NCBI GenBank assembly: GCA_905331475.1
Contig: CAJNYU010004302.1
Span: 1-64,000 of the forward strand
Reading direction: 5' to 3'
DNA: 64,000 bases
Source: Rotaria socialis
Taxonomy: Eukaryota > Rotifera > Eurotatoria > Philodinida > Philodinidae
The position numbers and the translations under genes were made by a program. This document shows positions 12,185 through 23,352 of the stretch, in pieces (position 1 is the stretch's first letter; every line of letters starts with the position of its first letter). Below the pieces are notes generated by a model that saw only the letters and a list, made by a program, of their open reading frames with translations, made no database searches and had not been told where the DNA came from.

Positions 12185-12756
12185 TGCTTTGTCTCATATA
12201 TGCGTTGAACGTGATCCTTTTAAACACTGCATTATTGATTCAAAAGGTTTACCTCATTCTATAATTATTAGATAAAAACGAAGAGAATTTTCAAAAAAAA
12301 ACCGAAAACAACAGTTGTGGGATTAATTCAATTCAGTTACATCTACATATGCGATAAATTCATCACAATTTAGAGAAGAATGAGACATGATTCCCGAGTA
12401 CTTATCAGTTTGCGTCCGTTCGTAGATGCGCTAATCTAGAATTCTAGGAGTTAAGTTTGAATAAATTCTTCGTGCTGCAATAAAAGTTGACATATCAAGA
12501 ATAAACTGAAGATTTTGAAAAAAGCTTTCAAACTCTCAGTGCAGGTGAGCGGCTAGCCGCTCCCAGATTGAGAATCAATTCAACCGCACGATGCCTATAG
12601 CCTATTCGTAACAATATCTCACATATCCATACGATACATCTAACACTATAAACATCATCGAATGGTACCCACAAAAAATTTCCCTACGAAGCATTTCTAT
12701 CAAGAAAATGCGATGATCTAAACAGCTCCTAGTCCATTATAAACCTGTTTGAAGTA

Positions 12757-12938
12757 CAAAATTTCAAAAATCTGACAATGCCATCGTGTTCTCCGGCCCC
12801 GATTACCTTCGGTCAACCCTTATAAAAAACTATTTTTTTTCTAAAAAAGTCTCTCTCTCTCTCCTATAAAAAGGAAAAAGCAAAATTTCAAAAATCTGAC
12901 AATGCCATCGTGTTCTCCGGCCCCCGATTACCTTCGGT
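12757..12938. repeat. Direct duplication of about 58 bp
   Basis: The segment starting CAAAATTTCAAAAATCTGAC and ending ATTACCTTCGGT occurs at 12757-12813 and again at 12881-12938 with one inserted C. The spacer has a CT microsatellite (12851-12862) and CCTATAAAAAGG. Confidence 0.85.
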
Positions 12939-13165
12939 GAAACCTATCTCTACAGATATTGTTTGAGGTTAGTGAAGTTTATGCATCTGCTTTCCTATTG
13001 GACGAACGAACTTACAAACTTACGAACTTACGAACGAACGCATTTAACTTGTTTTTCGTAATACCCTCCTTTCAGTAGAGGGAATGTAGTTTGATTTGTT
13101 GAATAATAAAGAGAAATACAATGTTAATCAAATAATCTCAACTCTATGAAAAAAAGAAATGTTGT

Positions 13166-13597
13166 ACCAGGGCTGCCAAATCCAAATCTACCAAAACCAG
13201 AAGAAAAATTCAGAAGATGTTTTTTAAAGTTAGGAAACGTTTAGCTGTTTTTTTTTCGAAAAAAGCTGAAATTTTCTTTTACGCAAGAGATAAAAATTTT
13301 CTTCTGATAGGCTAATTGTGGCATAATAATGATATCGAGAAAGATAAACTATAACACATTCATATTGTTCGTGGCATATTAGTAACATGTGTGTATCTTT
13401 GTGATGATCATAAAATTCTGATCAGTTCTATTGAATATTGACTTTTATTTTCAATTTCACGCTAACAAGATCGTGCATCATGCTATTTCATTTGTTATTC
13501 CATATGACTAAATATTGTTTCACAAAAAGCATTCGATCATTTTACTAATTCAAAATGTCTCTAAAAAATTCAGAAACCAGGAGGTTTGATAGCCCTG
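13166..13597. mobile_element. MITE with CAGGGCTGCCAAATCC ends, copy 1
   Basis: The left end CCAGGGCTGCCAAATCC (from 13167) matches, inverted, the right end GGTTTGATAGCCCTG (to 13597). The roughly 430-bp interior is AT-rich and non-coding. A second, shorter copy with the same left end and similar interior lies at 45959-46125, which confirms a dispersed family. CAGGG ends are common in hAT-like elements, but no 8-bp target duplication is clear. Confidence 0.65.
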
Positions 13598-13957
13598 ATA
13601 TATAACTTCACATTCAAAATAAATTGTGTTGAACACCTTCAATATTTCCCATGCACTAAATTAAATAGTTTTAGTCTAATAAAAATAGAAATATGCACGA
13701 CTTATATCATTAATTATATAGTAAATTTTGTAATGCTGTCGAATTGAACAGTAATTTTATTTTTAGTTGATGCACTATTCTTGTTATTCAAAGAAAACTC
13801 GGATTTGATTTCGACAACATTCTTGATCTTCTTTTATTAAAAATTATGATGAAAAAAAGACGTATTCTCGACATCAAAACAATAAACAGACACATTCTGA
13901 TAATCCTAGACACTTATATGTGTGTTCTATTGCACGTGTATGAAAAATGACATCGAT
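13598..13957. other. Intergenic, nothing recognised
   Basis: AT-rich 3' flank of the TMEM147-like locus. No supported exon. Confidence 0.35.
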
Positions 13958-14778
13958 CTAATTATTGTTTGGTAATGATAAATAAAGTTGAAGAGTTGGT
14001 AAACCAACTGAGGCAGTAAATAAAAATTTTGATAATAAATGTACCCATGCTCCAAGACCAAAGCCATGCACCAAAACTCTATTAAATAAAAGGAAATTGA
14101 AATTTATTTTAGTTTTAATAGACTAGATAGAATTTTACTCTAAAAGTAATGGTCGATAACAACATAAAAGTAGTAAAACATTGATTAATGGAATATAAGA
14201 TTTATTTAAATCATTTCGAGTACGAAGCCAAATAAGCATAGCAACTGATAGATGATGAATTTAGAATGATAATATGTTTAATTTTGATTTTCTTTTCTTT
14301 TTTAATTTATCTTACTAAAGCAATATTTGAATCAAGACTCATTTGAATATATTTCCAATCAAAGTCAATGCCACGAGCTCCTACCCATAAGGGTAAAAAT
14401 CTATAAATTAAAAAAATATAATATATTTTTACAAAATAAAAAAGTAGAAACAAACTTTGTAACAATAAGTTCAGCAGAACCCCAACCAAGCGCAGCAACT
14501 AATTATTTCAAATCAGTTTTACTACAAATACGTGTTATTACAAAATGTAAACCAACTAAATCTAATAAATCAACCGTATTTTTCAGAAATTCCTAGAATT
14601 CATTTATTCAACATATTTTATTTTGAATTACAAAATTAAACTTACAGTTTTAACAACAAATGATGTTAATTCATCAACCGGTGGAAAACATGTTGCTATA
14701 GTAAGCATTTTAATAAATTGAACAAATAAATAGAATGCAGCCGATTGAACACATTTCCAAAATGCATTGTGTTCAGCT
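13958..14778 (-). pseudogene. TMEM147: TMEM147-like gene, probably non-functional
   Basis: TMEM147 is a small multipass ER membrane protein that associates with the ribosome-bound translocon. Five minus-strand exons align in order with the animal family: 14778-14646 ([20 protein letters not shown]), 14592-14456 (EFLKNTVDLLDLVGLHFVIT), 14400-14316 ([20 protein letters not shown]), 14260-14139 (HHLSVAMLIWLRTRNDLNKS) and 13958-14078 (HGFGLGAWVHLLSKF, ending SLPNNN). Three defects are visible. There is an in-frame TAA at 14505-14503 before LVAALGW. The acceptor before the fourth exon reads CTAA instead of an AG. The first exon of the family is absent upstream. Everything else, including the other splice sites, is well preserved, so decay is recent, or the stop is a sequencing error or allele-specific. 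Confidence 0.85.
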
Positions 14779-15300
14779 CTGAAAAACAAATTTTATATTC
14801 ATGTAATGACGAGGCAAGACTATTAATTTATCGAGATATTAGGAAAAATTTACAAGGGATTAAAGTCCGGCGGATGCGAAAATTTTTTAACTGTATCTAA
14901 CTTCATGTATGATGACCTGAGAGAGCATACGGAAAATCGATACAGAGCAGTAGTTTCATGTTTTTAAGAGCTCTGGTCTGATGAAACCTACCGCTCTCTA
15001 CTGCACGCACTAGTCTTTATCAAGAAATACGCGGACTCTGCTTCTAGACGGCCCAAGTTCCTGGAAAGTCGGATATTTGAGTAACTTTCTATACAGAGAG
15101 ATATTAGCTAGAATCTCTTATGGAAAAAAAGTAATCTCTTGAAGATATGGAACTTTTAAGGAGAAAAATCTGAAATATCTTTTGTTTTCAATCGTTGTTG
15201 AGGATAACAATATAATGTCACAATAATGCAGGTAACACGATAGTTTTTGTTTTGCAGAATATCATGATCGTCGAGTACAACAAAAAATTTTACGAGCCCC
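14779..15300. other. Intergenic; missing TMEM147 first exon not found
   Basis: This is where the first TMEM147 exon should lie on the minus strand. I find no stretch resembling the conserved N-terminus and no other supported exon. Confidence 0.4.
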
Positions 15301-15302
15301 AA

Positions 15303-15504
15303 TTAGGGGTGACCCTTTATCTTTAGAAAATAAACGTAAATGATTGAAAAACCATCTATAATTTAGTTTTTTAAACATAGATGGATCATTTTTCTTTAGA
15401 AGATAATAGGAAATGATTAAAAAACAATTTATCATTTATTTTCTAAAGATAAATGAATCATTTATCTTTATTTAGTAAAGTAACACTAAATGACCACCCT
15501 TAAC
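15303..15504. repeat. Small foldback, possible MITE
   Basis: The left end TTAGGGGTGACC (15303-15314) is roughly inverted at the right end GGTCA/ACCACCCTTAA (about 15493-15504). Inside, TTTATCTTTAGAAAATAAA-type blocks recur in both orientations. The repeats are imperfect and no coding frame is present. Confidence 0.45.
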
Positions 15505-15829
15505 CACAACAACAAGTACGTAAAAACTCACTACATTGCTTTAGTAATAAAAGGATACTCATATTCTACACACTTGTCGGGTTCGCATAAAATCACTTGT
15601 TGAGTTTAGTATACTTAGTCGATGTGACTTCCAATAGCTACGCAGTCAATTAATTTCTAATAAGAATTTTCTAATTTTGATTACAAACGGAAAGCAAAAC
15701 TAATATTACTAATGTGTTTATTCTTCACGTAATCGTTTACGGGAATTGCAAAACTGAAGGGATGTATGTTTTAATGGCTACACAAAATAAATACGAACTT
15801 CTCTATACAATGTGATAATGTATTTTTAG
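15505..15829. other. Upstream flank of the 15830 exon
   Basis: No convincing upstream exon of the following gene could be found, although GTATTTTTAG immediately before 15830 is a good acceptor. Confidence 0.35.
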
Positions 15830-16272
15830 CGACGAATCCATATGTATGTGGTTCAACCTATACAACTCTTCTCTACTTGGCAAATCCAACGATGACGGGT
15901 TCCACTTTTACCTATTACAGTTTCGCTTACATAGCCACACAGACATGTGTTACTCTTTCTTTTGGATTTCAACAAGATCCAAGCTATTGGACTATGGATG
16001 ACGTTTCAGTTGACGATGATGACTCAAATATTTTAATTAATGGGGACTTTGAAGCTGGATCTGCCTACACAGGTTGGTCAGGAACCAATCGTTTATCAAC
16101 GACCAACTGTCGTTCTGGATCGTATTGCTATCGTAGTGGAACTATTGGGTCGATTGATTATGCAAGCCAATCACTCAGGCTAAATATCGGTCAGCTGTAC
16201 AACATATCATTCTACTTGTCAACTGGTACCGGATCGTCAGGCATATATGCTGACATAACCATCAGCCCATGA
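15830..16272 (+). CDS. C-terminal exon of an extracellular-type protein
   Basis: A TTTTTAG acceptor opens a frame of 146 complete codons to TGA at 16270-16272. The peptide has two linked beta-rich modules: TNPYVCGSTYTTLLYLANPT leading to SYWTMDDVSVDDDD, then NILINGDFEAGSAYTGWSG leading to SYCYRSGTIGSIDYASQSL and ending YADITISP. The pattern (NGDFEAG...W at the start, Y...F.L...G at the end) is that of carbohydrate-binding-like beta sandwiches of surface or secreted proteins, seen as repeated units. The 5' part, including any signal peptide, is not present in recognisable form, so the gene may be truncated. The exact family is unknown. Confidence 0.55.
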
Positions 16273-16971
16273 GTTCACAAACTCGAAATCGATGAAAGCA
16301 TCCGAGCTACACTAGAATAAAAATAGATCAGACTGATATTTCTACAAATTTTGTTCCTTTTGGCGAAAAGATTTAAAATAAATTTATTTATTCAAAGCAA
16401 TCGAAACGTGTTCTTTATCAGATCTCAGTTAAAATTCACTGATGAGTGTGAGCCATAAGAGCTGATTAAAATTCAGAACAAGCTTATTGTACAAATCACC
16501 ATACACTCTTATCTCTAATCAAGACCAAGTAATACACTTAGATGTATATGTATAATGAACCATACTTGTAAAAATCAGGTGGGGGGGGAGCTCATTCCAA
16601 GTCATTCGGATAGCTGAAAGTGCATGGACGAGGCCTCCCCTCTTGATCTAATCTGAGGAAAAAAATAGGTTGCCTTATGCTGGCAAAATCTCTCTTCTGC
16701 TTTTATCAATAACAATATTACGGCGTACGATTAGCATTATGCTGATTGTATAAAGACAACTGACTTGGATGATAAATCGTTTTTTTTTGAAAATATTCGG
16801 AAGAATAACAGTTGCCTTTATATGCACAATACGAGTCATTATATTTAACTGAGCACTTATTTCTTGCATAAATCAAAAATTAAGTTGAGTATCCATCGAT
16901 ATTTATCTATTTTATAGTAATAAAAAAACGAACAGAAAATTGAGACTGAACGAGTGTCTTTTTCAATCGAT
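16273..16971. other. Intergenic between convergent gene ends
   Basis: Holds the 3' flanks of the 15830 exon and of TUBGCP4. AATAAA occurs near 16377. Nothing else supported. Confidence 0.4.
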
Positions 16972-19753
16972 TTAAAATTCTCCAAATGATCCATTATTAT
17001 TTGTCAAAAATCGATTGAAATCAAGTCTTGTTAAGAAAACTCCTAAATGTGGTAGAGCATTGTGCTTTTGAACCATTCCTAATATTCCAAATAAAATTTT
17101 AACTTCATAATTAAAGTCTCGTCCAAATTGTCGTAAAATATTTTCATCAAGATTATTATTGTTTTCTTGTTGTTTTAATGTTAAACAAAATGAAACGCAT
17201 ATTGATAGAATATTTCTTATTGAATCATATGCTGTTCCTAAAAGCATAAATGAATGTTGCTGAATATCAGATAAAAATAATTCATGTAAATGCTTTATTT
17301 GTTGAAAATCAGTACTGGATAATATTGAGCGTATTAACTGTTGATATTTATATTCCAATACATCGATTTGAATATAATATTGAAAATTATTTATAAAAAA
17401 TGACATTGCATTTCTTAAATGCGATATGAGAGTATTTTGATCTTGATTTTTTAATGCCAACCATAAACTGTTCAATTCAATTTGAACATAACGTAGAACA
17501 ATTAATAAATGAAATATATCATTATAACGTTGTTTACAATTTTCACTGAAAAACGCTTTCATTGGATATTTTAATTTATATTGAATCGATAAATTTGCCC
17601 AACCACAAGCCCAAAAGTCAAATGGACTGTTCGCATTTGCGGATGTACCTTGAACTCGAGATAGAAAACGACGACGTCCATTACTTGCTTCCTACGATCG
17701 AAAATTCAAATATTAATAGATATCGTGTTCTGCTTATGCTATTGAATGCTATATACTATGCAGTGTTGTTCCTTTTTTTTGATCGAGCTGAATACGGTTC
17801 GTAGGTACAAGCGATCGCTTTTTAAATCAATAGTAATTTGGTTTTATTCAGAAATGCTTTCTTTCAAGTCGAAAAGCCGAATCAATTTTTTATGAAAAGG
17901 GAAGGTCTTTTACGCTAGTTAGCCTTTTATAAGCGCGTATTCAACATGCGTAGACCTGCAGAGTTATACTTAAGAACGAAGTTACAATTGATGGTTACTG
18001 TCAGCTAGTCACCGTTTTTTCATATGTATGTTAACCAAACTGTTCCTTAGAGAAAGAAAAAATAATTTAAAACTTATGTTATAACAGTTTGTGTAAAATT
18101 AATTTATGCGCTGTTCTCTTTCAAATGATCACTTAATTCCAAGAGTACGAAAAAGTTCTTACTTGTGTTGAATTTTCCGTCACTGGAAAATTGAGTTTAA
18201 ATTTAAATTTATCAGCATTGGTTAATATAGACTCTAAATGTAAATCATTTACACACTGTTTAAAAACTTCATTAACATCATTTTCAATAGCATTGGTAGA
18301 TTTTTTTGTATTTAACAATAATTGACTTGTACGATTAACAAATAGTGTGTAAAGCTCTCCACGTTCAATTAAATAAAATCCTCGAATTTGTTCAAGTTCA
18401 TCACACAAATGAAAACGATCAACAAACAAATTTCTCAGTGTTAACGATAAATCGATTCTTGCACGTTCAATAATACGTTCTAATTCAAACATATTCAATT
18501 CATCAGATATTGTCAATGCATGCAATTGTTGTTGTACAAGATTATTTTGTTCATCGTAATCAATCGAACTTATTGATAATGCATTTTTATCACTATCTTC
18601 ATCGTTCGTTTTTAATAAAAGCCATGATTCACCAATAAATAAAATTTTATCAGCCAATTGAAGAGGAACATACGATGGAAGCATATCAGCTATTAATTGA
18701 TATTGACTATAGCCAGGTGTCATGGGAGAAGGTTTTTGAGCTACCTAAAACGAAAAAACAAAGCTGAGATAGATTGAAAATTTTTGGATGCTTCATGATA
18801 ATTTTTCTAATATAGTTTATATTTTTTCAGGACGAATTTTTAATAGTAAAACCTATTGAGACACGACAATTGATCGTTTTAGATTAGATTTAAATAGCTC
18901 AATGTAATATCAATATGTTGTTAACTTTTCCAGTTTACCTGAAGAGTCATTTGTCTATCTCTATCCGGTGAATGTGATCGACTCGGTATTGCTGACGTCA
19001 TACGTGAAACACTAGGTGTTGCCAGTCCCATTGCTTCGACGTTAACACTATTATTTAACCCTATGAAAAATTCTGCATATTCATCATAAACTTGTCCTCG
19101 AGTTAAAATCGATGTTATTTGTTTAATTAAAATTCGATGACATGCAGATAGTAATTGTTTCATAGTTGATGATAGTATTGTATTGCCATCTAATGTACAA
19201 CGACGGATAACATCAAGAATTTGACAACCACGATAATTATTTGATTGAAGTTTATTGATCAGTGAAACAAGAGCAGGAAATAAAATTGTATAATCTGTTA
19301 ATGATATTAGAAGATGTGAAAGTGTTAACGATGTATCAATAAGACATTCATGTTCGAGTTGACTTAAACATTGAAGATACGATTGAAGGATAGAACGAAG
19401 TTCAAAAACAAAGCTTAATATATACAAACCACCTTAAATTAACAGAACAAAAGAAATGTAAAAGCTAATTTAAAAACTAAATTTTTACTTGTTTTATCTC
19501 TAAAAATATTTTGAATGAACTCATCAAGGGTACGATAATGTTGACCAATTTGTGTCAATCGATCAAGTATTTCTAATTCACCTTGATGAACATACGGGAT
19601 TGTTGGAAGACGCTACATGATGAAAATAAAGTAAAAAATTACAAGAGAAAATAAAACATTTTTTACTCTTTTAAAATGAGGATCATCTTGTTTTAATGTT
19701 AATAAGCCACTACATCCAGTTTGTAAAGCTATTAAAGCTTCATGTAAAGCCAT
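16972..19753 (-). CDS. TUBGCP4: Gamma-tubulin complex component 4 (GCP4), complete
   Basis: GCP4 is a structural subunit of the gamma-tubulin ring complex that nucleates microtubules at centrosomes. Five exons read on the minus strand: 19753-19667 (MALHEALIALQTGCSG), 19612-19489, 19432-18939 (including RGCQILDVIRRCTLDGNTIL), 18744-18163 (YSQYQLIADMLPSYVPLQLA, KILFIGESW, IRGFYLIERGELYTLFVN) and 17691-16972 (QYYIQIDVLEYKYQQLI, ending LTRLDFNRFLTNNNGSFGEF). All joins are GT-AG with matching phase. The product is 668 residues, almost exactly the length of the vertebrate protein, and covers both GRIP regions: the N-terminal half for lateral contacts and the C-terminal half that binds gamma-tubulin. 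The last intron (471 bp) is long for this locus. The gene is divergent from MED17. No damage is visible. Confidence 0.95.
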
Positions 19754-19955
19754 TCTAAATGAAATATATATTTATTTAAAAGCGAATTAAGCCTTTTTTT
19801 TCATTTTTCGACGAACATCAAATCGTAGGTAGCGATGAATGATTAGCAGTTTGCCATTTGTCGATGGGAACTAGCCAATAGAAATTTTTGTAAGGAAGTA
19901 ACAAAGAGAATTGAACTCATCTAGATTCACATTTCGATTTTTTCTCTTGTGAAAT
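19754..19955. promoter_or_regulatory. Bidirectional promoter of TUBGCP4 and MED17
   Basis: Only 202 bp separate the two start codons, which point in opposite directions, so both promoters and 5' leaders must lie here. The stretch is AT-rich with no clear TATA box. Role inferred from gene arrangement. Confidence 0.6.
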
Positions 19956-22787
19956 ATGGCCGAACCACTGTCCACAAATGTGACGATTGAACCATGCCTT
20001 GAACCGAGTGTTTATGAATATTCACTCGATGGTGAAAAAGTGAAGTCGTAAGTTTTCTAATTTTGTTATAAAACTTAAAAATCTAAAAATTTGTTACCTT
20101 TACTTCTTAGAACTCAATCCATGTCGGATCATTTTACAAAAATTCTCAGTCGTATGGAATTGAAAGATTTACATTCCGAAGATACAGTAGTTGAAAGTTC
20201 AAACGAAGAAGAACGTCGCATAGCGAATGGAGCAAAAAATACATTCGGAACATTTTTCGAACAAATGAGGTAACGGGAAAAAAGTTTTATTTCACGTATA
20301 ATTCTATTCGTATATTCAAGACAAGCCAATATTGAAGTATGTGCATTATATGATATTCTGTCGTTAGTTATGAGTCGTCGTTATTTTAATCTATCGGCAA
20401 ACGTTGCTGATATGGATGAAAATTTAAATACAGCTAATCCACGACAACGGGAATTACTAACGCGACAAAATCAAGACATACTACGAAAATCTTGGGTATC
20501 GAAACGTACAAGTGCACGACAAGCGGCCGATGTTTTATTATCATCCTACGAACGTTTTATGAAAATTATTAATACAACAAGTGGAAATCTAGAAAATTTT
20601 CATGCACAATTATCGAATTTACGACAACGTTGGAAAATACGAAAACAAGCCAATACAAACAAGTATCTAGGAGATTTATCATTTCGATCAGGTTAATTTT
20701 AAGCAAAATGATTATAATTATTGAGCTATTTGTTTTTCTCTTACAGCCGGTTCATTTTATCCGTATAAAATGCAATTTGAAGTCACAAAAGCTGATAGTC
20801 ATAAACGAACACACACGAATTCCATTGATGTTATTATACCGGAAGAATTACAAGTTCGTGTTATATTAAAAATCGAAATTGAAACGAGTGTGTCTGTGTA
20901 TTTGTTGAAATTCTCATAATAAAAATTGTTTTCTATTTTGATTCTAGAGGATGGAGAAATTCTACTGCGAACATATTCAACCATGATGGCGAATGATACA
21001 ATTATGAATACAAATGATAATAGTTATGATTCAATATTAGAAAATGCACAACGAACGGTGTTTTTAAAAGAACTCTTCTCACAAGTAAATCAATTTTGAT
21101 ATTGACCAATGATAAATTATTTCTTTTGTTGTAGCTCTGTCGTGAAGCATCGGATATAACGAATATAATTCAACCAGCAGTCATGAGAAATTCAATTCAA
21201 TGTTGGGTTTGTGACCTTTGCTTTCTTTTTTAAGAGAAAGGCAGAGACGTTAAAATTATACTGTCTTAAAAGAAAGAGTAGCGTGAAGTTTTAAGTTGTA
21301 TCTGTTCACACTCCCCTGTTTTCCAAAGACTACCGGAGCAATCGTAAAGAATATTTTTTCGAGTTACGCAAGTAAAGTAGTGTTATCTCTAAAAACTTGA
21401 ATATATTACTACAATTCTTTATTGACAGTGAAATTTTTCTTCTAGATTCTTTCCGATGTGCTCATGACAATTAGTCTTCTACGTGCTAGTGAATTCGATG
21501 CAAGCACTCAAAATGAACAAACTCTATGCGTAAGAAAAAAAACAAATGTCTGGTTTTCATTTACGAATTAATCTAAACTTGTTTAGGGTGCAAATATTGG
21601 CTTATTAGAATATTCTTTATGTGCTCTGTTACGTCAACAATTTCTTCGCAATTTCCATTATTCACAATTAAAGCCTAGCACACTTATGTTAGGTATGTTA
21701 GATAATTAGAAATTTTCTTTTAATCACATTCCATTCATCTTAGGCGTACCTGCATTAAGGCGTATTGCTGGTGTCAATGCTTTTAACTATAATCAATTAA
21801 AATCTATCAGTGAAAATAAATCAATTTTACAAACAATTATTGACCTCTCTCAACATCAAGTCGTACGAGCTAGGTAAAATAAGTGATGAACTTAGAGAAT
21901 CGAATGTTTTGCCGATATGCGAGTCATTTGAAGGAAGATGAATCTGAATTTCACAATTCTTTATGAATTTCAACGTTCTTTTATAATTTCATTTAGGATT
22001 TTAAATGTATTAAATAACTTAGCAACAACTTGTGATATAAATATGACTGTAAACATCAGTGCATTCAGTTCCACAACATCGACTTTTGGACGTGTTCATA
22101 TTATAGTACCGGGCTATGATCTATTGTGCCGGTAGGTATTTCAAGTAACAAATGAAAACAGATCCGCAAAAAACCTTGTTTTCTTTTAGTTGGTCCTATA
22201 TGTTCCAAATTGAAGAATGTCAAGTTAAAATTCAATATAAATCTCATTTAATTGAATTTCAGCATCATATTGAAGAAGTTCAAAGATTTTTTATTAACCA
22301 AGTAACTATCGAAACTCGTCGTTTTTCCAGAAAAAATTAGTTCTATTGTTGTTGTTGTTGTTTAGCTAGCTTGTTTTAAGTTTACAACAGCTTGTACATT
22401 AGCAAAAATCTTTGGCTGGTCTATTGTTGGTAGTACAATGGCACCAACTGTTGGTAGACTAACGGAAATTCAATTTAGTGCTCAACTTGATCATTCTAAT
22501 ATATCAACGTAATATTTTTTCTCTTAAAGAAAAGAAGAATTTAATTCTTATTTTGTTCTTATAGATCAGTTGGAATACGTATTGGTGATGATTTACAATT
22601 ACAAGTAGCTGTAAGGAAACGTCGAGAACAAAATGATGATACGCTTATGGATGATGGTTCCAATGAACGAATAGGAGCATCCAAAGGAATCAAATATGAT
22701 CCTATTAATTTAGATGATTATTGTGGAACATCAACATTACAAAAATTCGAAATGTTTATATCGGGCTTATTACATCAAGAGAAATAG
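19956..22787 (+). CDS. MED17: Mediator complex subunit 17, complete
   Basis: MED17 is the scaffold of the Mediator head module, which links activators to RNA polymerase II. Thirteen exons join with agreeing phases: 19956-20047, 20111-20269, 20321-20691, 20747-20887, 20948-21084, 21135-21206, 21446-21529, 21587-21692, 21744-21873, 21997-22131, 22190-22301, 22366-22508 and 22565-22787, for 634 residues (vertebrate MED17 is about 650). Family signatures are clear in exon 3 (EVCALYDILSLVMSRRYFNL; LSNLRQRWKIRKQ leading to KYLGDLSFRS, then AGSFYPY) and in exons 5-6 (FLKELFSQLCREASDI). The C-terminal ACTLAKIFGWSIVG region matches the conserved helix. The exon 4 donor (GA-GTGTGT) is the least certain. 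Most introns are under 70 bp; the 239-bp intron after exon 6 is the exception. Confidence 0.92.
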
Positions 22788-23352
22788 CAATAGAACTTTA
22801 TGTACCTTCATCTTTTCTTCTTTCTAGGTTATATAAATAGTTTTCAATAAAAATAAAACAAGAAAAATAATTTTTATCTTGCTTTTATGGACGTTTTCAG
22901 GCTAAGAATTTTTCTAGTTTTTGAATAGCTGTATACAGATAACAAAAAGCTAAAACAATGGTTTTATCTCATAAAAGATTGGCATCGAACTTTTCAACAT
23001 AGAACAACAGGAAACCAACAATTGATTTATTTTCTGCATAAAACGTTTTGCTATAGAAGAAACTAAGCAATCGTTCTTTTCGAAATATTTCTCAATACGA
23101 TTTCAATCTGAAAGTCGCTTATAGATAGATGTGTAATCGATTCATAATGTGTCGTACTTTTCGATTTTACCCATGAACTACTGACATCTTCTTTTAAAAA
23201 ACTATAAAAATACAACATACTTTTCGTTTGCTTTATGCATGAAAGTTACAACGTGATAAAATTTTCATTCAATCGTTTATCATAGAGGAAGAGAGAAATC
23301 GAATAATTCGTTGCAAAAAAAATCATTTTTATTTTTCATATTCAGATCAATC
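22788..23352. other. Intergenic between MED17 and the Tudor gene
   Basis: Contains the MED17 3' end (AATAAAA near 22849) and the upstream region of the Tudor gene. A TTTTTCATATTCAG just before the Tudor start may be the acceptor of a 5' untranslated exon. Confidence 0.4.

Larger units (their letters stand above)
11323..13082. mobile_element. 1.76-kb non-autonomous DNA element
   Basis: Perfect 16-base inverted ends: CCCTCTACTGAAAGGA at 11323-11338 and its reverse complement at 13067-13082. No long reading frame lies inside, so it would need a transposase in trans. It contains a GC-rich hairpin (12119-12184), a 16-base palindrome (12547-12562) and a duplicated segment (12757-12938). No clear target-site duplication. 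Confidence 0.55.
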
